A DNA stretch of 64,000 nt from Streptomyces sp. NBC_01689 (lineage in GTDB: Bacteria; Actinomycetota; Actinomycetes; Streptomycetales; Streptomycetaceae): NCBI RefSeq assembly GCF_036250675.1, contig NZ_CP109592.1, positions 3,720,001 through 3,784,000 of the forward strand, in the 5' to 3' direction. The notes under the pieces are model-generated. The model had not been told where the DNA came from. It saw nothing but the letters and a program-made list of their open reading frames with translations, and searched no databases. Position 1 is the first letter of the stretch. Every line of letters starts with the position of its first letter. Position numbers and translations under genes: made by a program. This document shows positions 1 through 12,468 of this stretch, piece after piece.

Positions 1-747
1 GTGTAGATGTTTCCGGTGGCGTGGAGCAGGATGTCGACGCCGGTCAGATCGGCCGTGGCGAGCGGACCCATGGCGTGTCCGAAGCCCAGCTTGCAGGCGA
101 GGTCGATGTCCTCGGCGCTCGCCACGCCGGACTCGTACAGCTTGGTGGCCTCGACCACGAGAGCCGAGATCAGACGGGTCGTCACGAAGCCGGCCACATC
201 ACGGTTGACGACGATGCAGGTCTTGCCGACGGACTCTGGCGAACTCCTTCGCGGTGGCGAGGGTCTCGTCGCTCGTCTTGTAACCGCGCACCAGTTCGCA
301 CAGCTGCATCATCGGCACCGGCGAGAAGAAGTGGACACCGACGACCCGCTCCGGGTGCTCGGTGGCCGCCGCGATCTTGGTGATCGGGATCGCGGAGGTG
401 TTGGAGGCGAGGACGGCGTCCGGGCGGACGATCTTGTCCAGGGTCCGGAAGATCTCGTGCTTGACCTCGAGCTTCTCGAAGACCGCCTCGACCACGACGT
501 CCGCGTCGGCGGCGGCGTCGAGGTCGGTCGTCGGGGTGATCCGGGCGAGCGCGGCGTCGGCGTCGTGCGCCTCCAGCTTCCCCTTGCTCACGAACCTGTC
601 GTAGGAGGCCTTGATACCGTCCGTGCCACGCTTCAGCGCCTCGTCGGTGACGTCGCGCAGAACGACGTCCCAGCCCGCCTGCGCGGACACCTGGGCGATG
701 CCGGACCCCATCAGGCCGGCTCCGATGACGGCGAGCTTACGTGCCAC
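1..747 (-). pseudogene. 3-hydroxybutyryl-CoA dehydrogenase, frameshifted, 3' end outside window
   Basis: This is an NAD(P)-dependent 3-hydroxyacyl-CoA dehydrogenase of the HbdA/FadB type, which interconverts acetoacetyl-CoA and 3-hydroxybutyryl-CoA. From the GTG at 747 the protein opens with the Rossmann motif VIGAGLMGSGIAQ (residues 7-19). It reaches the SNTSAI segment and the active-site region VHFFSPV (His139). Near residue 170 the frame breaks. The expected reading continues in another frame (SVGKTCIVVNRD and onward to the window edge) if one base, about the T at 237, is removed. The family is about 280 residues long, so the C-terminal dimerisation domain lies partly in the shifted frame and partly outside. 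It is either a genuine pseudogene or a single-base sequence error. Confidence 0.75.
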
Positions 748-1160
748 TGTGCGACTCCCCTGACGCGCTGTAAATGTCTGCCTCTGGGCGGACCCTAGCG
801 CCCGTGAGGGCCCGTGTGACCGGTAAGTAATGCGCGTCACGTCTCATCTGACGGACATCACACCGGATGGCTCACCCCGCCTCGCGCATCCCGCAGTTGG
901 GCGCCTTCCCGCCCAACAGGTCCCGGCTCCGGCGGGGAAGGACGACCGTCCCGCGGAGCGCTTCGTCCGCATTCCGGCCGGCCTTCACCTCGCCGCCCAC
1001 CGCCCGCCGGACGGTCCGGCGGCGGGTCCGGCGAGCGCCTCCTCGGCCCACCGCGCCGCCCGGTGGCCTCGCGCCCCTCGCCGGCACGGTCCCGCCGCGC
1101 CCTCCGTGACGACGGGCACACCTGCCTTCCCCAGGGCCGGGGCCTAACTACGCTGACCCC
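748..1160. other. Intergenic region between divergent genes
   Basis: This is 413 bp of GC-rich sequence between the dehydrogenase (minus) and the adenosyltransferase (plus), so it must hold both promoters. I see no convincing coding frame, no tRNA and no cobalamin riboswitch core. Several overlapping open frames here lack ribosome sites and look like GC-rich artefacts. Confidence 0.5.
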
Positions 1161-1733
1161 ATGGTCAATCTGACGCGCATCTACACCAGGACCGGCGACC
1201 AGGGCACCACCGCCCTCGGGGACATGAGCCGGGTCCCCAAGACGGATCTGCGGATCTCGGCGTACGCGGACGCCAACGAGGCGAACGCGGTGCTCGGTAC
1301 GGCGATCGCGCTCGGCGGGCTCGGCGAGGACGTCGTCACCGTCCTCACCCGGGTGCAGAACGACCTGTTCGACGTCGGCGCCGACCTGTCGACCCCCGTC
1401 GTCGAGAACCCCGCCTACCCGCCGCTGCGCGTCGAGCAGTTCTACATCGACCGGCTGGAGGCGGACTGCGACCGCTTCAACGACGAACTGGAGAAGCTCC
1501 GCTCCTTCATCCTGCCCGGCGGCTCACCCGGAGCGGCGCTGCTGCACCAGGCGTGCACGGTGGTGCGGCGGGCCGAGCGCTCGACCTGGGCCGCCCTGGA
1601 GGTGCACGGCGACCTCATGAACCCGCTGACGGCCACCTACCTCAACCGCCTCTCCGACCTGCTCTTCATCCTGGCCCGGACCGCCAACAAGGCGACCGGC
1701 GACGTCCTGTGGGTACCCGGCGGGGAGCGCTGA
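1161..1733 (+). CDS. Cob(I)yrinic acid a,c-diamide adenosyltransferase, PduO type
   Basis: It transfers the adenosyl group of ATP to cob(I)alamin to make coenzyme B12. The 190-residue length is normal for the PduO class. The N-terminal signature IYTRTGDQGTTALGD (about residues 7-21) forms the ATP-binding loop. The helical bundle carries the class motif with FILPGGSPGAALLHQACTVVRRAER (about 116-140), and the C-terminal segment LNRLSDLLFILAR is also typical. All are intact. The ATG start follows a short GC-rich leader and directly precedes the motif region. The gene stands alone and is closed by a perfect terminator hairpin 18 bp downstream, so it is probably monocistronic. Confidence 0.93.
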   Translation: MVNLTRIYTRTGDQGTTALGDMSRVPKTDLRISAYADANEANAVLGTAIALGGLGEDVVTVLTRVQNDLFDVGADLSTPVVENPAYPPLRVEQFYIDRLEADCDRFNDELEKLRSFILPGGSPGAALLHQACTVVRRAERSTWAALEVHGDLMNPLTATYLNRLSDLLFILARTANKATGDVLWVPGGER

Positions 1734-1750
1734 CGCGCTCCGGTCCGACG

Positions 1751-1794
1751 AAGCGGCTTGGGCCCGGTGGCTGACCACCGGGCCCAAGCCGCTT
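1751..1794 (+). terminator. Intrinsic terminator after the adenosyltransferase
   Basis: Two perfect 20-bp arms (1751-1770 and 1775-1794) enclose a CTGA loop and are followed by TTCC. Stem length and position 18 bp after the stop codon make a terminator very likely. It also insulates the chitinase promoter. Confidence 0.9.
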
Positions 1795-1834
1795 TTCCGT
1801 GGCGGGAGTTGGGCTCCGGCGCGACACCATGGTC

Positions 1835-1878
1835 ACTGGTCCAGACCTATTGACCTATGGTCCAGACCTTTCTATCCT
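1835..1878 (+). promoter_or_regulatory. Chitinase promoter with two DasR-type operator boxes
   Basis: TGGTCCAGACCT occurs twice, at 1837-1848 and 1858-1869, a 21-bp period (two helical turns). A vegetative promoter fits exactly: -35 TTGACC (1850-1855), a 17-bp spacer, -10 TATCCT (1873-1878). The second box lies inside the spacer. Repeats of this kind overlapping chi promoters in Streptomyces are known to mediate chitin induction and glucose repression and resemble the dre site of the GntR regulator DasR. Control of this gene by DasR is inferred. Confidence 0.85.
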
Positions 1879-1927
1879 CACCGCACTGCGCTCAGTCATG
1901 CCCACGACACCCCCGAGGAGAGGCATC

Positions 1928-3766
<1,839 letters not shown>

Positions 3767-3781
3767 ACCCTTACGAAGGAC

Positions 3782-4228
3782 TCAGGCGACGTTGACGCGC
3801 TGACCGGGCGGGGCTGCCTCCAGCCACGCGAGGAAACCGGTCAGCGCGTCCTCGCTCATCGCCAGTTCCAGCCGGGTGCCGCGGTGCACACAGGCCAGGA
3901 TGATCGCGTCGGAGAGCAGCGCGAGCTCCTCCTCACCGTCCGGAGCGCGCCGGCCCGCCACCTCGATCGCCGAACGCTCCAGCGTCCGGCGCGGGCGGGG
4001 TGAGTACGAGAAGACCCGGTACCACTCGATGCGGTCGCCGTTGTAGCGGGCGACGCCGTAGCCCCAGCCCTTGCCGCTGGTGTCGCTCTTCTCGGGCACG
4101 TCCCAGCGCAGGCTGCAGTCGAAGGTGCCGCCGGAACGCTGGATGAGCCGGCGGCGGAGGCCGAAGACGAACAGCCCCACCACCACGAGGGCCACTACCA
4201 ATCCGCACACAGTCAGAGCGAGGACCAT
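3782..4228 (-). CDS. DUF2550 family membrane protein
   Basis: This is a small protein with one N-terminal membrane helix (about residues 3-23), then RRRLIQRSGGTFDCSLRW and a cytoplasmic domain rich in short strands. That matches the actinobacterial DUF2550 family, usually found right after atpC, as here. No biochemical role is known to me. ATG 4228 is chosen because GAGGAGG lies 9 nt upstream; an in-frame GTG at 4234 is too close to that site. It lies beyond the atp operon terminator, so it probably has its own promoter or depends on read-through. It converges with the chitinase gene, only 15 bp separating the stop codons. Confidence 0.85.
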   Translation of the reverse strand: MVLALTVCGLVVALVVVGLFVFGLRRRLIQRSGGTFDCSLRWDVPEKSDTSGKGWGYGVARYNGDRIEWYRVFSYSPRPRRTLERSAIEVAGRRAPDGEEELALLSDAIILACVHRGTRLELAMSEDALTGFLAWLEAAPPGQRVNVA

Positions 4229-4282
4229 CGACACCGACCTCCTCGTCTCCTAGGTAACGGAAAAGAAAAAACCTCCGCATTC

Positions 4283-4334
4283 GCCTCAGCCGCGGCCGGG
4301 GCCGGAAGATTCCGGTCCCAGCCGCGGCTGAGGC
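4283..4334 (-). terminator. Rho-independent terminator of the atp operon
   Basis: Arms 4283-4306 and 4311-4334 pair over 24 bp with only two G-U type mismatches around a 4-nt loop. On the minus strand a T-rich run (TTTTTTCTTTT) follows within 15 nt. It lies 56 bp after the atpC stop codon. Confidence 0.92.
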
Positions 4335-4389
4335 AAAGCATCACACGACACTCCCCCAGTACCCTAAGGGCCCGGGAGGTGCCGCCAGG

Positions 4390-4764
4390 TCAGCGCGCCG
4401 ACACCGCCCGGAGTCGGACATCCGCCCGACGCTCGGCGGAGGCATCACCCTCCGCCTTGGCGCGCTCGAGCTCCCGCTCCACGCGCTGGACGTCGATCTC
4501 GTCCGACAGCTCGGCGATCTCGGCCAGCAGCGACAGCTTGTTGTCCGCGAACGAGATGAAACCGCCGTGCACCGCGGCGACGACCGTTCCACCCTCACTC
4601 GTACGGATGGTCACCGGGCCCGACTCCAGCACACCGAGAAGCGGCTGGTGACCGGGCATGACGCCGATGTCGCCGGACGTGGTACGCGCGACGACCAGGG
4701 TGGCCTCGCCGGACCAGACACTGCGGTCCGCGGCGACGAGCTCGACATGCAGCTCAGCAGCCAA
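4390..4764 (-). CDS. atpC: F1Fo ATP synthase subunit epsilon
   Basis: This is the epsilon subunit of the F1 central stalk, which couples to gamma and can inhibit ATP hydrolysis. The 124 residues show the beta-sandwich signature SGDIGVMPGHQPLLGVL (about 31-47) and a C-terminal helical hairpin (about 85-124, rich in Glu, Arg and Ala). The start is TTG 4764, set by GAGGAG 6 nt upstream. It is the last gene of the operon; the strong terminator lies just downstream. A 130-bp gap separates it from atpD. Confidence 0.95.
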   Translation of the reverse strand: MAAELHVELVAADRSVWSGEATLVVARTTSGDIGVMPGHQPLLGVLESGPVTIRTSEGGTVVAAVHGGFISFADNKLSLLAEIAELSDEIDVQRVERELERAKAEGDASAERRADVRLRAVSAR

Positions 4765-4894
4765 GGTGGGCTCCTCGGGTCACCACCCGGCCGTTGCCGC
4801 CGGGTGTTGGGTCAAAGTCTAATGGGCGTACGGAGGGGGACGGGACACACCCCGCGAGGTGCGGCCCCGCCCCCCTCACTCATGAACACGAGGT

Positions 4895-7248
<2,354 letters not shown>

Positions 7249-7269
7249 GAGTCAGGTCCCTTCCTTACG

Positions 7270-8859
7270 TCACTTGGCGGCGGCCGGAGCGTCCTCGCCG
7301 AGAAGCTTCCCGTCCGAGGTCTCGAACTGCTTCTTGAAGTCCGCGATGGCGTCGGCGACGGCGGTGAGCGTGTCGTCCGACATCTTGCCGCCCTCCTTGA
7401 TGGAGGTCATGAGGCCCTGCTCCTTGCGGTGCAGGAACTCCAGGAGCTCCTTCTCGAAGCGGCGGACGTCGGTGACCGGCACGTCGTCCATCTTGCCGGT
7501 GGTACCGGCCCACACGGAGACGACCTGGTCCTCGGTCGGCATCGGCTGGTACTGCGGCTGCTTGAGCAGCTCGACCAGACGCTGACCGCGCTCCAGCTGC
7601 GACTTCGACGCGGCGTCCAGGTCGGAACCGAAGGCGGCGAACGCCTCCAGCTCGCGGTACTGGGCGAGGTCGAGACGGAGCCGGCCTGAGACCTGCTTCA
7701 TCGCCTTGTGCTGGGCGGAGCCACCGACGCGGGAGACCGAGATACCGACGTTCAGGGCCGGACGCTGACCGGCGTTGAACAGGTCGGACTCCAGGAAGCA
7801 CTGGCCGTCGGTGATGGAGATGACGTTGGTCGGGATGAACGCCGACACGTCGTTCGCCTTGGTCTCGACGATCGGCAGGCCCGTCATCGAACCGGCGCCC
7901 ATCTCGTCGGAGAGCTTCGCGCAGCGCTCCAGGAGACGGGAGTGCAGGTAGAAGACGTCGCCGGGGTAGGCCTCGCGCCCCGGCGGGCGGCGCAGCAGCA
8001 GGGACACGGCGCGGTAGGCGTCGGCCTGCTTCGAGAGGTCGTCGAAGATGATGAGGACGTGCTTGCCGTCGTACATCCAGTGCTGGCCGATGGCCGAACC
8101 GGTGTACGGCGCCAGGTACTTGAAGCCGGCCGGGTCGGACGCCGGGGCGGCGACGATGGTCGTGTACTCGAGCGCGCCGGCCTCTTCCAGGGCACCTCGC
8201 ACGGAGGCGATGGTGGAGCCCTTCTGACCGATGGCGACGTAGATGCAGCGGACCTGCTTCTTCGGGTCGCCCGAGCGCCAGTTGTCGCGCTGGTTGATGA
8301 TCGTGTCGACGGCCAGGGCGGTCTTGCCGGTCTGGCGGTCGCCGATGATCAGCTGACGCTGGCCGCGGCCGACCGGGGTCATCGCGTCGACGGCCTTGTA
8401 GCCGGTCTCCATCGGCTCGTGGACCGACTTGCGGTCCATGACCGTGGGGGCCTGCAGCTCGAGGGCGCGGCGGCCGACGGTCTCGATCTCGCCGAGGCCG
8501 TCGATCGGGTTGCCGAGCGGGTCGACGACGCGGCCGAGGTAGCCCTCGCCCACGGCGACGGACAGCACCTCACCGGTGCGGTGCACCGGCTGGCCCTCTT
8601 CGATGCCGCTGAACTCGCCGAGGACGACCGCACCGATCTCGCGCTCTTCCAGGTTCAGCGCGAGACCGAGGGTCCCGTCCTCGAACTTCAGCAGCTCGTT
8701 CGCCATGGCCGAGGGAAGACCCTCGATCTTGGCGATACCGTCGCCGGCGACGGTGACCGTACCGACCTCCTCGCGCGAGGCCGCGTCCGGCTGGTACGAC
8801 TGGACAAAGTTCTCCAGCGCGTCCCGGATCTCCTCCGGCCGGATCGTGAGCTCCGCCAT
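7270..8859 (-). CDS. atpA: F1Fo ATP synthase subunit alpha
   Basis: This is the non-catalytic, nucleotide-binding alpha subunit, which alternates with beta in the F1 hexamer. In 529 residues the P-loop GDRQTGKT is at 173-180, followed by the alpha-specific DTIINQ. The signature with [21 protein letters not shown] is present, as are the arginine-finger region [11 protein letters not shown] and a C-terminal helical domain. The length and the Ala-rich tail are typical of Streptomyces. It is 21 bp upstream of atpG. Confidence 0.98.
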   Translation of the reverse strand: MAELTIRPEEIRDALENFVQSYQPDAASREEVGTVTVAGDGIAKIEGLPSAMANELLKFEDGTLGLALNLEEREIGAVVLGEFSGIEEGQPVHRTGEVLSVAVGEGYLGRVVDPLGNPIDGLGEIETVGRRALELQAPTVMDRKSVHEPMETGYKAVDAMTPVGRGQRQLIIGDRQTGKTALAVDTIINQRDNWRSGDPKKQVRCIYVAIGQKGSTIASVRGALEEAGALEYTTIVAAPASDPAGFKYLAPYTGSAIGQHWMYDGKHVLIIFDDLSKQADAYRAVSLLLRRPPGREAYPGDVFYLHSRLLERCAKLSDEMGAGSMTGLPIVETKANDVSAFIPTNVISITDGQCFLESDLFNAGQRPALNVGISVSRVGGSAQHKAMKQVSGRLRLDLAQYRELEAFAAFGSDLDAASKSQLERGQRLVELLKQPQYQPMPTEDQVVSVWAGTTGKMDDVPVTDVRRFEKELLEFLHRKEQGLMTSIKEGGKMSDDTLTAVADAIADFKKQFETSDGKLLGEDAPAAAK

Positions 8860-8984
8860 CTGGGTTCCCTGCTCTCCTTGTTGGGCCCGAAGTGTTCTTG
8901 GGGGTCTGGGGTCAGCCCCCAGGAATCCTCTGCACGGCCCAACCAGGGCCGTAAGTACAACGTGTTGCGTATATGGAGTTGCTG

Positions 8985-9806
8985 CTAGCCGGCCATGCGG
9001 CGGCCGGCGTCGTCGAGCCGGTCCGCGATCGCGCCGTTGATGATCTCGTCACCGACCTGCACCCGGATCCCGCCGAGGACCTCGGGGTCCACGTCGAGGT
9101 TGAGGTGCATCGAGTGCCCGTAGAGCCTCGCCAGCGCGGCGCCGAGGCGCTGCTTCTGGCCGTCGCTCAGCGGGACCGCCGAGGTGACGACGGCGACCAT
9201 GCGGTCCCGGCGCTCGGCGGCGAGCTTGGACAGGGACTCGAGTCCCGCCTCCAGGCTACGTCCACGCGGCGCGGTCACAAGGCGCGTCACCAGACGCTCG
9301 GTGGTCGCGTCCGCACGGCCGCCGAGCAGGCTGCGCAGCAGCTCGCTCTTGGCCGCCTTCGACGCGGCGCGGTCGGTCAGCGCGGCACGAAGCCCGGTGT
9401 TGGAGGAGACGATCCGGCCGAACCGGAACAGCTCGTCCTCGACGTCGTCGAGCCTGTTCGCCCGCTGGGCAGCCGTGAGGTCGGCGATGTTCGCCAGCTC
9501 CTCCAGCGTGTCCACCAGGTTGCGCGACTGCGACCAGCGCGAGCGCACCAGGCCGGCCACCAGGTCCGCGGCGGGGCCGCCGACCTGCCCGCCCAGCAGG
9601 CGCTGGGCCAGCTCGGCCTTGGCCTCACCGGGCTGCGCCGGGTCGGTCAGGACCCGACGCAGCGACACCTCGCGGTCGAGCAGTGCGGTGACACCGGCCA
9701 GCTCGTCGCCGAGCCGGGCCGCGTCCACGGACGTCGAGTCCGTCAGCGCGTCGAGACGCTCACGGGCTGCAGCGAATGCCTCGCGGCTCGCTCCGTGCGC
9801 TGTCAT
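8985..9806 (-). CDS. atpH: F1Fo ATP synthase subunit delta
   Basis: This is the peripheral-stalk delta (OSCP) subunit, linking subunit b to the top of F1. At 273 residues it is about 95 longer than the E. coli subunit. Two similar OSCP-like segments are visible, with [16 protein letters not shown] and [16 protein letters not shown] as repeated elements, and the C-terminal signature [28 protein letters not shown] is intact. This long form is normal in actinobacteria. Its ATG overlaps the end of atpF by 4 bp (ATGA). The 125-bp gap before atpA contains no gene. Confidence 0.95.
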   Translation of the reverse strand: MTAHGASREAFAAARERLDALTDSTSVDAARLGDELAGVTALLDREVSLRRVLTDPAQPGEAKAELAQRLLGGQVGGPAADLVAGLVRSRWSQSRNLVDTLEELANIADLTAAQRANRLDDVEDELFRFGRIVSSNTGLRAALTDRAASKAAKSELLRSLLGGRADATTERLVTRLVTAPRGRSLEAGLESLSKLAAERRDRMVAVVTSAVPLSDGQKQRLGAALARLYGHSMHLNLDVDPEVLGGIRVQVGDEIINGAIADRLDDAGRRMAG

Positions 9807-10354
9807 CGAGTCGCCTCGGCCTTCGCAGCGGCCTCGTCGAGGCCGTCGAGGAAGCGGTCGATGACGCGGCTCTGCCGGGCGTGGTCCTCGAGGGACTCGC
9901 CGACGAGCTTGCCGGCCAGGTCGGTGGCGAGCTTGCCCACGTCCTGACGCAGCGCCTGCGACGCGGCCTTGCGGTCCGCCTCGATCTGCGAGTGACCGGC
10001 GGCGATGATCTCCTCACGCTGCCGCTGGCCTTCCGCACGCATCTCGGCGATGAGCGTGGCGCCCTGCTCCTGCGCCTCCTGGCGCAGCCGCGCGGCCTCG
10101 TGCCGGGCTTCGGCGAGCTGGGCCTTGTACTGCTCCAGCACGCTCTGGGCCTCGGTCTGAGCGGCCTCGGCCTTCTCGATACCGCCCTCGATGGCCTCGC
10201 GGCGCTCGTCCAGAACCTTGTTGATGTTCGGAAGGAGCTTCTTGGCGAGGAAGCCGAAGACGATGACGAAGGCGATCAGGCCGATGACAAGCTCAGGGAT
10301 CGGCGGGATGAGCGGGTTCTCCTGCTCGGCCGCCAGAATGAGCAGCTGGCTCAT
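9803..10354 (-). CDS. atpF: F1Fo ATP synthase subunit b
   Basis: This is the Fo peripheral stalk. One N-terminal membrane helix (about residues 21-41, LVIGLIAFVIVFGFLAKKLL) is followed by a long Glu/Ala/Gln/Arg coiled coil to residue 183, the right-handed stalk that dimerises and contacts delta. The length is within the family range. It sits between atpE and atpH and overlaps atpH by 4 bp. Confidence 0.96.
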   Translation of the reverse strand: MSQLLILAAEQENPLIPPIPELVIGLIAFVIVFGFLAKKLLPNINKVLDERREAIEGGIEKAEAAQTEAQSVLEQYKAQLAEARHEAARLRQEAQEQGATLIAEMRAEGQRQREEIIAAGHSQIEADRKAASQALRQDVGKLATDLAGKLVGESLEDHARQSRVIDRFLDGLDEAAAKAEATR

Positions 10355-10394
10355 ATCAGTGCCTTTCGTCTAGTGGGCTGACGTGAATCCGACG

Positions 10395-10643
<249 letters not shown>

Positions 10644-10699
10644 TTACGGACCGGTGGGGGTTGGCCACCGGACGACTGCGGGGTCGAGAGGGGAGGCGC

Positions 10700-11521
10700 T
10701 CAGTGGTGCTCGGCCAGCGCGCCCTGGATGAAGGAGCAGGTCAGCAGCACGAACACGTACGCCTGCAGGGCCTGGATGAACAGCTCGAAGGCCGTCATGA
10801 CGAGGACCATGATGAACGAGACGCCCGCGTAGGCGATCCCGATGCCGTTGAGCAGGTACCAGCTCGCGATCGTGAACAGCAGCAGCAGCGTGTGGCCGGC
10901 GAACATGTTCGCGAAGAGTCGCACCGCGTGCGTGAAGGGCCTGACGATCAGGTTCGAGAAGAACTCGATGAGCATGGCCAGCGGCAGCACGGGGCCGAGC
11001 GACTTGTCGTATCCCGTGAAGTTCTTGAAGGCGCCGACGAAGCCGTGCCGCTTGAAGGTCAGCGAGACCCACAGGACGTAGACGATCAGGGCGAGTACCA
11101 AGGGGTACGAGATGATCGACGTGACCGGGAACTGGGCGATCGGCACGATCGACCAGAGGTTCATCATCCAGACGAAGAAGAAGAGCGAGACGACGAGCGG
11201 TACGTACTTCTCGCCTTCCTTCTTGCCGAGGGTCTCGTAGACGATGCCGCGCCGGACGAAGTCGTACCCCGTCTCGGCGACCATCTGGAGCTTGCCCGGG
11301 ACGACCTTCGGCTTGCGGAAGGCCGCCCAGAAGAAGCCGACGATGATGATCGAGCCGAGCAGCGCCAGCAGCATCGTCTTGTTGAAGTACAAGTTGCTGT
11401 CCCCGTCGCCCAAGAGGGGCTTGAACAGGAACGAGTGCAGGCCGGGAGCCGGGAAGCCACAGCCGTCGAAGATGTGGCAGTCGGTCTCGAAGGCGAGCAC
11501 CTGCGTCGGGTCAGCACTCAC
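10700..11521 (-). CDS. atpB: F1Fo ATP synthase subunit a
   Basis: This is the membrane stator subunit that forms the two proton half-channels next to the c ring. GTG 11521 is chosen, with AAGGAG 7 nt upstream, giving 273 residues; a longer frame back to 11581 would add an unconserved leader. Five to six hydrophobic helices are visible. The essential arginine lies in RPFTHAVRLFANMFAGH, followed by the conserved C-terminal ALQAYVFVLLTCSFIQGAL. It is 225 bp after atpI. Confidence 0.95.
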   Translation of the reverse strand: MSADPTQVLAFETDCHIFDGCGFPAPGLHSFLFKPLLGDGDSNLYFNKTMLLALLGSIIIVGFFWAAFRKPKVVPGKLQMVAETGYDFVRRGIVYETLGKKEGEKYVPLVVSLFFFVWMMNLWSIVPIAQFPVTSIISYPLVLALIVYVLWVSLTFKRHGFVGAFKNFTGYDKSLGPVLPLAMLIEFFSNLIVRPFTHAVRLFANMFAGHTLLLLFTIASWYLLNGIGIAYAGVSFIMVLVMTAFELFIQALQAYVFVLLTCSFIQGALAEHH

Positions 11522-11746
11522 CGCGGGCTCCTTCAGCGTGGCGCATAGGTACGGCAACCTCGTTGTGTCGGCGCGGCGCACAGCCGCGGTTCGGCACTGG
11601 ACTGGTGTTACGGATGGGGGGGCGGCTGTGGGGCATCAAGCCTCGCGATTGAGCAGGCGTCAGCTCAGATGCCCGCGCCCGCGATGCCGCAGTTGGCACC
11701 GGACGATAGCAGGATCTCCTACAGGCACTTTTCCCGGCCCTACCCC

Positions 11747-12184
11747 TCACGACGAGTGCCCCGTTTTTTCGGGCTTGTCGCCCTTCGCGGAGTCGGGTTC
11801 GACGTAGAGGATCCTGGCCTTCATCTGGGCACGGGCCTGTGCGCCGATCCACGCGAGCGTGGCGGCGACCAGGGTGATCGCGAAGGCCTTGGGGTTGAAC
11901 AGCGTCGTGTTCTTGAACGCGGCGACGAAGATGAACAGCAGAAGAATCTGTGCCGTGTAGAGCAGCAGGCCCATCGCCTGGAACAGGTGCGGAAGCGATT
12001 TCGCGGTGCGCTGCAGAACGTAGAGCCCGATCCCCATGAACAGGATCACGACCAGCGTCGCGACGACCGCCCCGAGCGCTCCCTTGCCACCCGCGACCAC
12101 GCCGCTGACCACGGCGGCGATCGCGCCGACGGCAACGGTGGGCACGGCGGCCTGAAGGAGGATCCGGGCGTCATTGGACGGCAT
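11747..12184 (-). CDS. atpI: ATP synthase protein I-like membrane protein
   Basis: This is the first gene of the atp operon. The 145 residues have four predicted membrane helices (about 14-31, 36-57, 70-92 and 97-115) and a charged C-terminal tail. Proteins at this position (AtpI) are thought to help c-ring assembly or magnesium supply; similarity between families is low, so the name rests mainly on position and topology. The redox operator 123 bp upstream suggests transcription of the whole operon starts ahead of it. Confidence 0.85.
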   Translation of the reverse strand: MPSNDARILLQAAVPTVAVGAIAAVVSGVVAGGKGALGAVVATLVVILFMGIGLYVLQRTAKSLPHLFQAMGLLLYTAQILLLFIFVAAFKNTTLFNPKAFAITLVAATLAWIGAQARAQMKARILYVEPDSAKGDKPEKTGHSS

Positions 12185-12306
12185 GGCGGCAGCTCCGCTG
12201 GCTCAGGGGGCAGGGTGTCGTCATGGACGAGCGTAGTCCCGGGTCGAGAGAGATCCTCACGCCAAGGGGCCGTCTCAATGCGGCCCTTCAGCTCCAGCCC
12301 GGGTTC

Positions 12307-12324
12307 TCGTGAACCGTATCACAA
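12307..12324 (-). promoter_or_regulatory. Putative Rex operator upstream of atpI
   Basis: On the minus strand this reads TTGTGATACGGTTCACGA, which fits the Rex operator pattern TTGTGA-n6-TTCACA with one change at the outer 3' end. Rex is the NADH/NAD+-sensing repressor that controls respiratory genes in Streptomyces. It lies 123 bp before the atpI start in the only intergenic space ahead of the operon. Match seen; function inferred. Confidence 0.7.
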
Positions 12325-12468
12325 ACTATTTGATGCGGTCTTTACCTAGATGGTGTGCTCGCTGTCACACATGAGAGTGAAACTGCGCGTCTGTGCAAAA
12401 ACAAGGGCAACTTGTCTGGTATTGCCGCGGTTTGCCATTGGCGGCTCTTGCCGAATTCTTACTTTGCG

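Noticed and set aside
748..1160. Possible cobalamin riboswitch before the adenosyltransferase
   Set aside because: I could not find the conserved B12-box core or a convincing long-range fold; such enzymes are often not riboswitch-controlled.
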